Shown in pieces: positions 5,445-6,629 of a stretch of 6,629 nucleotides of DNA (position 1 is its first letter; each line of letters starts with the position of its first letter). Both the position numbers and the translations under genes were made by a program. The stretch covers positions 1 through 6,629 of the forward strand of contig JAGVFS010000069.1 in the NCBI GenBank assembly GCA_020057535.1, read 5' to 3'. Origin of the DNA: Patescibacteria group bacterium. GTDB lineage: Bacteria; Patescibacteriota; Patescibacteriia; UBA2591; PGYQ01. The notes beneath the pieces were generated by a model. The model had not been told where the DNA came from and made no database searches. It worked only from the letters and a program-made list of their open reading frames with translations.

Positions 5445-5583
5445 GAATGCAGAATTTTAGGAATGCAGAGTTAAAAATGTGTAGAATGTAGAATGCAGAA
5501 TTTTAGGAATGCAGAGTTAAGAATTAAGAATGCAGAGTTAAGAATGTGTAGAATGCAGAATGTAGAATGCAGAGTTAAGAATT
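5445..5583. repeat. Interspersed direct-repeat patch built from GAATGCAGA units
   Basis: GAATGCAGA occurs seven times, starting at 5445, 5461, 5491, 5507, 5528, 5551 and 5565. The variant GAATGTAGA occurs at 5484 and 5558. A 30-base block is repeated exactly at 5445-5474 and 5491-5520 (period 46). Its second half, GAATGCAGAGTTAA, recurs at 5528-5541 and 5565-5578, mixed with GAATTAAGAA units. The spacing is irregular, so it is neither a CRISPR array nor a simple tandem. Similar degenerate GAAT-type strings are common between genes in Patescibacteria genomes, in my recollection. It starts six bases upstream of tRNA-Ile, so it must include or adjoin that promoter. The 60-residue reading frame across it is low-complexity and not a gene. 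Confidence 0.9.
5454..5459 (-). promoter_or_regulatory. Candidate -10 box of tRNA-Ile inside the repeat patch
   Basis: On the minus strand this reads TAAAAT, 14 bases upstream of the mature tRNA 5' end, predicting a leader of about eight bases. It lies inside the first 30-base repeat copy, so an identical hexamer also occurs in the second copy (5500-5505). No -35 box of good quality was found. The assignment rests on position only. Confidence 0.3.
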
Positions 5584-5603
5584 GGATTCTAATTTTTAAA
5601 ATA

Positions 5604-5682
5604 AAAAAAACAACTGGTTTAAATATTATAAAAAAGAATGAATAATAATGCAAGTTTTTTATAATTAATTAGTTGTTTTTTT
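5604..5682. terminator. Long two-part hairpin with A- and T-runs at its ends, probable terminator of the coiled-coil gene
   Basis: The outer stem AAAAAAACAACT (5604-5615) pairs with AGTTGTTTTTTT (5671-5682). After an internal loop, a second stem ATTATAAAAAA (5625-5635) pairs with TTTTTTATAAT (5655-5665) around a 19-base loop. Read on the minus strand, the stem ends in a run of T, 40 bases past the stop of the coiled-coil gene. Read on the plus strand it also ends in seven T. The length is unusual for a simple terminator. Confidence 0.5.
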
Positions 5683-5695
5683 ATTTTTGCGCTTT

Positions 5696-5718
5696 AATCT
5701 AATTTTTATAATTAGATT
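5696..5718 (+). terminator. Terminator-like hairpin facing the 3' end of the coiled-coil gene
   Basis: AATCTAATT (5696-5704) and AATTAGATT (5710-5718) form a perfect 9-bp stem with a 5-base loop, followed by a T-run (5717-5723) in the plus direction only. On the minus strand no T-run follows. It would stop plus-strand transcripts before they run antisense into the gene that ends at 5722, although no plus-strand gene is apparent upstream. Confidence 0.4.
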
Positions 5719-5721
5719 TTT

Positions 5722-6627
5722 TTATTTTTTATCGTACGTTTTACGTTTACTTTTTCTTTTTCTGTTTTCTTCTGCTTCTGCTTCTGCTTTTGCATCTGCA
5801 TCTATTTTTTTAAGTAATTCCCAAATTGGAGATAGTATTTCTTTGTCTTTGTTAGTATATTTTGGACCAAAGATTGATCCAAAAATTCTATTTTCTTTTA
5901 AAACTGACAAATATCGCTGTTCTAATTCTTTTATGTTAAGGTTTTTCGTTGCCTCGCTTTGTAAAAGGCTTTTGATCTCTGGAACTAATAAAAAAGTAAG
6001 TTTTTTATGATAACCTTCACGTTTCCACGGCATAATTTGTTTTAAATCTTCTGTTTTTTTATTTTTAATTGTTTCAATAAGTGATTTCTGTATTTCTACA
6101 AATAAATTTTCTTTTGGCTCTTCTATTTTTTGAACATATTTTGGTAAATGTTTTTTCCTCTTTTCCTCTTTTTGTCTATCCCATTCTTCTAAAAGAATTT
6201 GTTCAAAAGTTGGAAGATCTTGTCCGAATAATTCCCCACCCTTTTCTTGTATTAATTTAAAAATTTCTTCATAACAATATTTATGTGTGCCTTCTAATGA
6301 TTGAACATTTCTTTTAACTTCTTTTATTAATTGTTCTTTTTTTAATTCTTGTTGTTCTTTCTCTAGTTCTAGTCCTTTTGTAAAAGAAGAACTAGTTTCA
6401 ATATTATTAATTTTTTCCCTTAATTCATTTTCTTCTTCTTTTAAAGAAGCGTGGAGTGTTTTTTTTTCTTTATCTAAATATTCTATTGTTTTTCCTCTTA
6501 TAATTTCTTTTAAGTTGTTTTTTTCCTCTTTTAAAAGAGGTTGTATAGTTTCTAATTGTTCTTTTAATTGTTGCTTTAAAGAATCAATTTTCTGAAGACT
6601 TGTTTTATCAAGATTGTTCTTTTTTCC
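5722..6627 (-). CDS. C-terminal part of a long coiled-coil protein of unknown function, 5' end outside window
   Basis: The minus-strand frame ending in TAA at 5722-5724 has no stop up to the right edge and gives 301 residues. The frame has no ATG, GTG or TTG before the ATG at 6031-6033, so the true start is beyond the window and a 103-residue call from 6033 would be a fragment. Residues 1-115 here are Lys/Glu/Leu/Gln-rich with heptad-like leucines (for example LKQQLKELQEL and LKEEENELREKI), typical of coiled coil. A more mixed region (about 116-270) follows with KYCYEEIFKLIQ, LPTFEQILLEEWDRQ, MPWKREGYHKKLTFLLVPEI and RIFGSIFGPKYTNKDKEIL. The tail has an acidic/alanine repeat (276-287) and a basic RKRKSKRK stretch (289-296). 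There is no signal or membrane segment in the visible part. I recognise no family. A DNA- or RNA-binding scaffold is possible from the charged tail, but that is speculation. Confidence 0.82.
   Translation of the reverse strand, partial: GKKNNLDKTSLQKIDSLKQQLKEQLETIQPLLKEEKNNLKEIIRGKTIEYLDKEKKTLHASLKEEENELREKINNIETSSSFTKGLELEKEQQELKKEQLIKEVKRNVQSLEGTHKYCYEEIFKLIQEKGGELFGQDLPTFEQILLEEWDRQKEEKRKKHLPKYVQKIEEPKENLFVEIQKSLIETIKNKKTEDLKQIMPWKREGYHKKLTFLLVPEIKSLLQSEATKNLNIKELEQRYLSVLKENRIFGSIFGPKYTNKDKEILSPIWELLKKIDADAKAEAEAEENRKRKSKRKTYDKK
5771..5803. repeat. Hexamer microsatellite within the coiled-coil gene
   Basis: TCTGCT occurs three times in tandem (5771-5788), followed by the variants TTTGCA and TCTGCA and a partial unit. 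On the coding (minus) strand it encodes alternating Ala with Asp, Glu or Lys near the C-terminus. Such a tract can change length by slippage in steps of two codons without shifting frame. Confidence 0.75.
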
Positions 6628-6629
6628 TT

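Noticed and set aside
5445..5583. CRISPR array
   Set aside because: The repeats are short, nested and irregularly spaced, the spacers are made of repeat-like sequence, and no cas gene is present.
5363..5583. Integrative-element attachment site at tRNA-Ile
   Set aside because: The repeats lie on the 5' side of the tRNA and do not duplicate its 3' end, and no integrase is nearby.
5471..5653. 60-residue minus-strand reading frame over the repeat patch
   Set aside because: Its product is a low-complexity echo of the DNA repeats (repeating Leu-Asn-Ser-Ala-Phe) and it extends into a hairpin, so it is not a gene.
5687..6010. 107-residue plus-strand reading frame
   Set aside because: It is antisense to the coiled-coil frame, begins across a terminator-like hairpin, and has a Phe/Ser/Ala composition mirroring the Lys/Glu/Ala codons of the opposite strand.
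5722..6033. A self-contained 103-residue gene starting at the ATG at 6033
   Set aside because: The frame is open far upstream with the same composition and no stop to the edge; the ATG is simply the only start codon of any kind in the visible frame.

Overview
The window is strongly AT-rich, with short AT-only spacers, TAA as the only stop codon in every gene, and no convincing Shine-Dalgarno sequence before any of the four genes whose start lies inside it. Its gene content is a class I tyrosyl-tRNA synthetase with an S4 domain, a small two-helix membrane protein of a type I associate with Patescibacteria, a GspE/PilB-type pilus ATPase, a GT5 glycogen synthase, two tRNAs and degenerate GAATGCAGA-type intergenic repeats. 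Together these suggest a bacterium of the Candidate Phyla Radiation (Patescibacteria), perhaps a parcubacterial lineage. This is inferred from gene style, not from a marker phylogeny. All genes read through with the standard bacterial code.

Layout, plus strand: the last 29 codons of a probable DDE-integrase-type transposase (to 92); tyrS (154-1377); a spacer with an imperfect inverted repeat; a 161-residue membrane protein of unknown function (1548-2033); tRNA-Arg with the uncommon anticodon GCG (2098-2169); a promoter-bearing spacer; and a short GspE/PilB-like ATPase (2403-3575). The ATPase converges on glgA, and one symmetrical hairpin that overlaps the glgA stop codon appears to terminate both.

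Layout, minus strand: glgA (3769-5262) lies downstream of tRNA-Ile(GAT) (5363-5439, CCA encoded). Behind the tRNA lies a short interspersed-repeat patch (5445-5583), then two hairpins. From 5722 to the right edge a single minus-strand frame stays open. It encodes the C-terminal 301 residues of a long coiled-coil protein whose start lies outside the window. A call starting at the ATG at 6033 would cover only its last third.

The genes do not form an obvious pathway. They are housekeeping translation genes (tyrS and two tRNAs), one pilus/DNA-uptake motor, one storage-polysaccharide enzyme and two unknowns, in mostly single-gene units with their own promoter-like and terminator-like sequences. 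I found no convincing new defence or mobile system. The items most worth following up are the coiled-coil protein, the GCG-anticodon arginine tRNA, the ATPase without its N-terminal domain, and the repeat patch next to tRNA-Ile.
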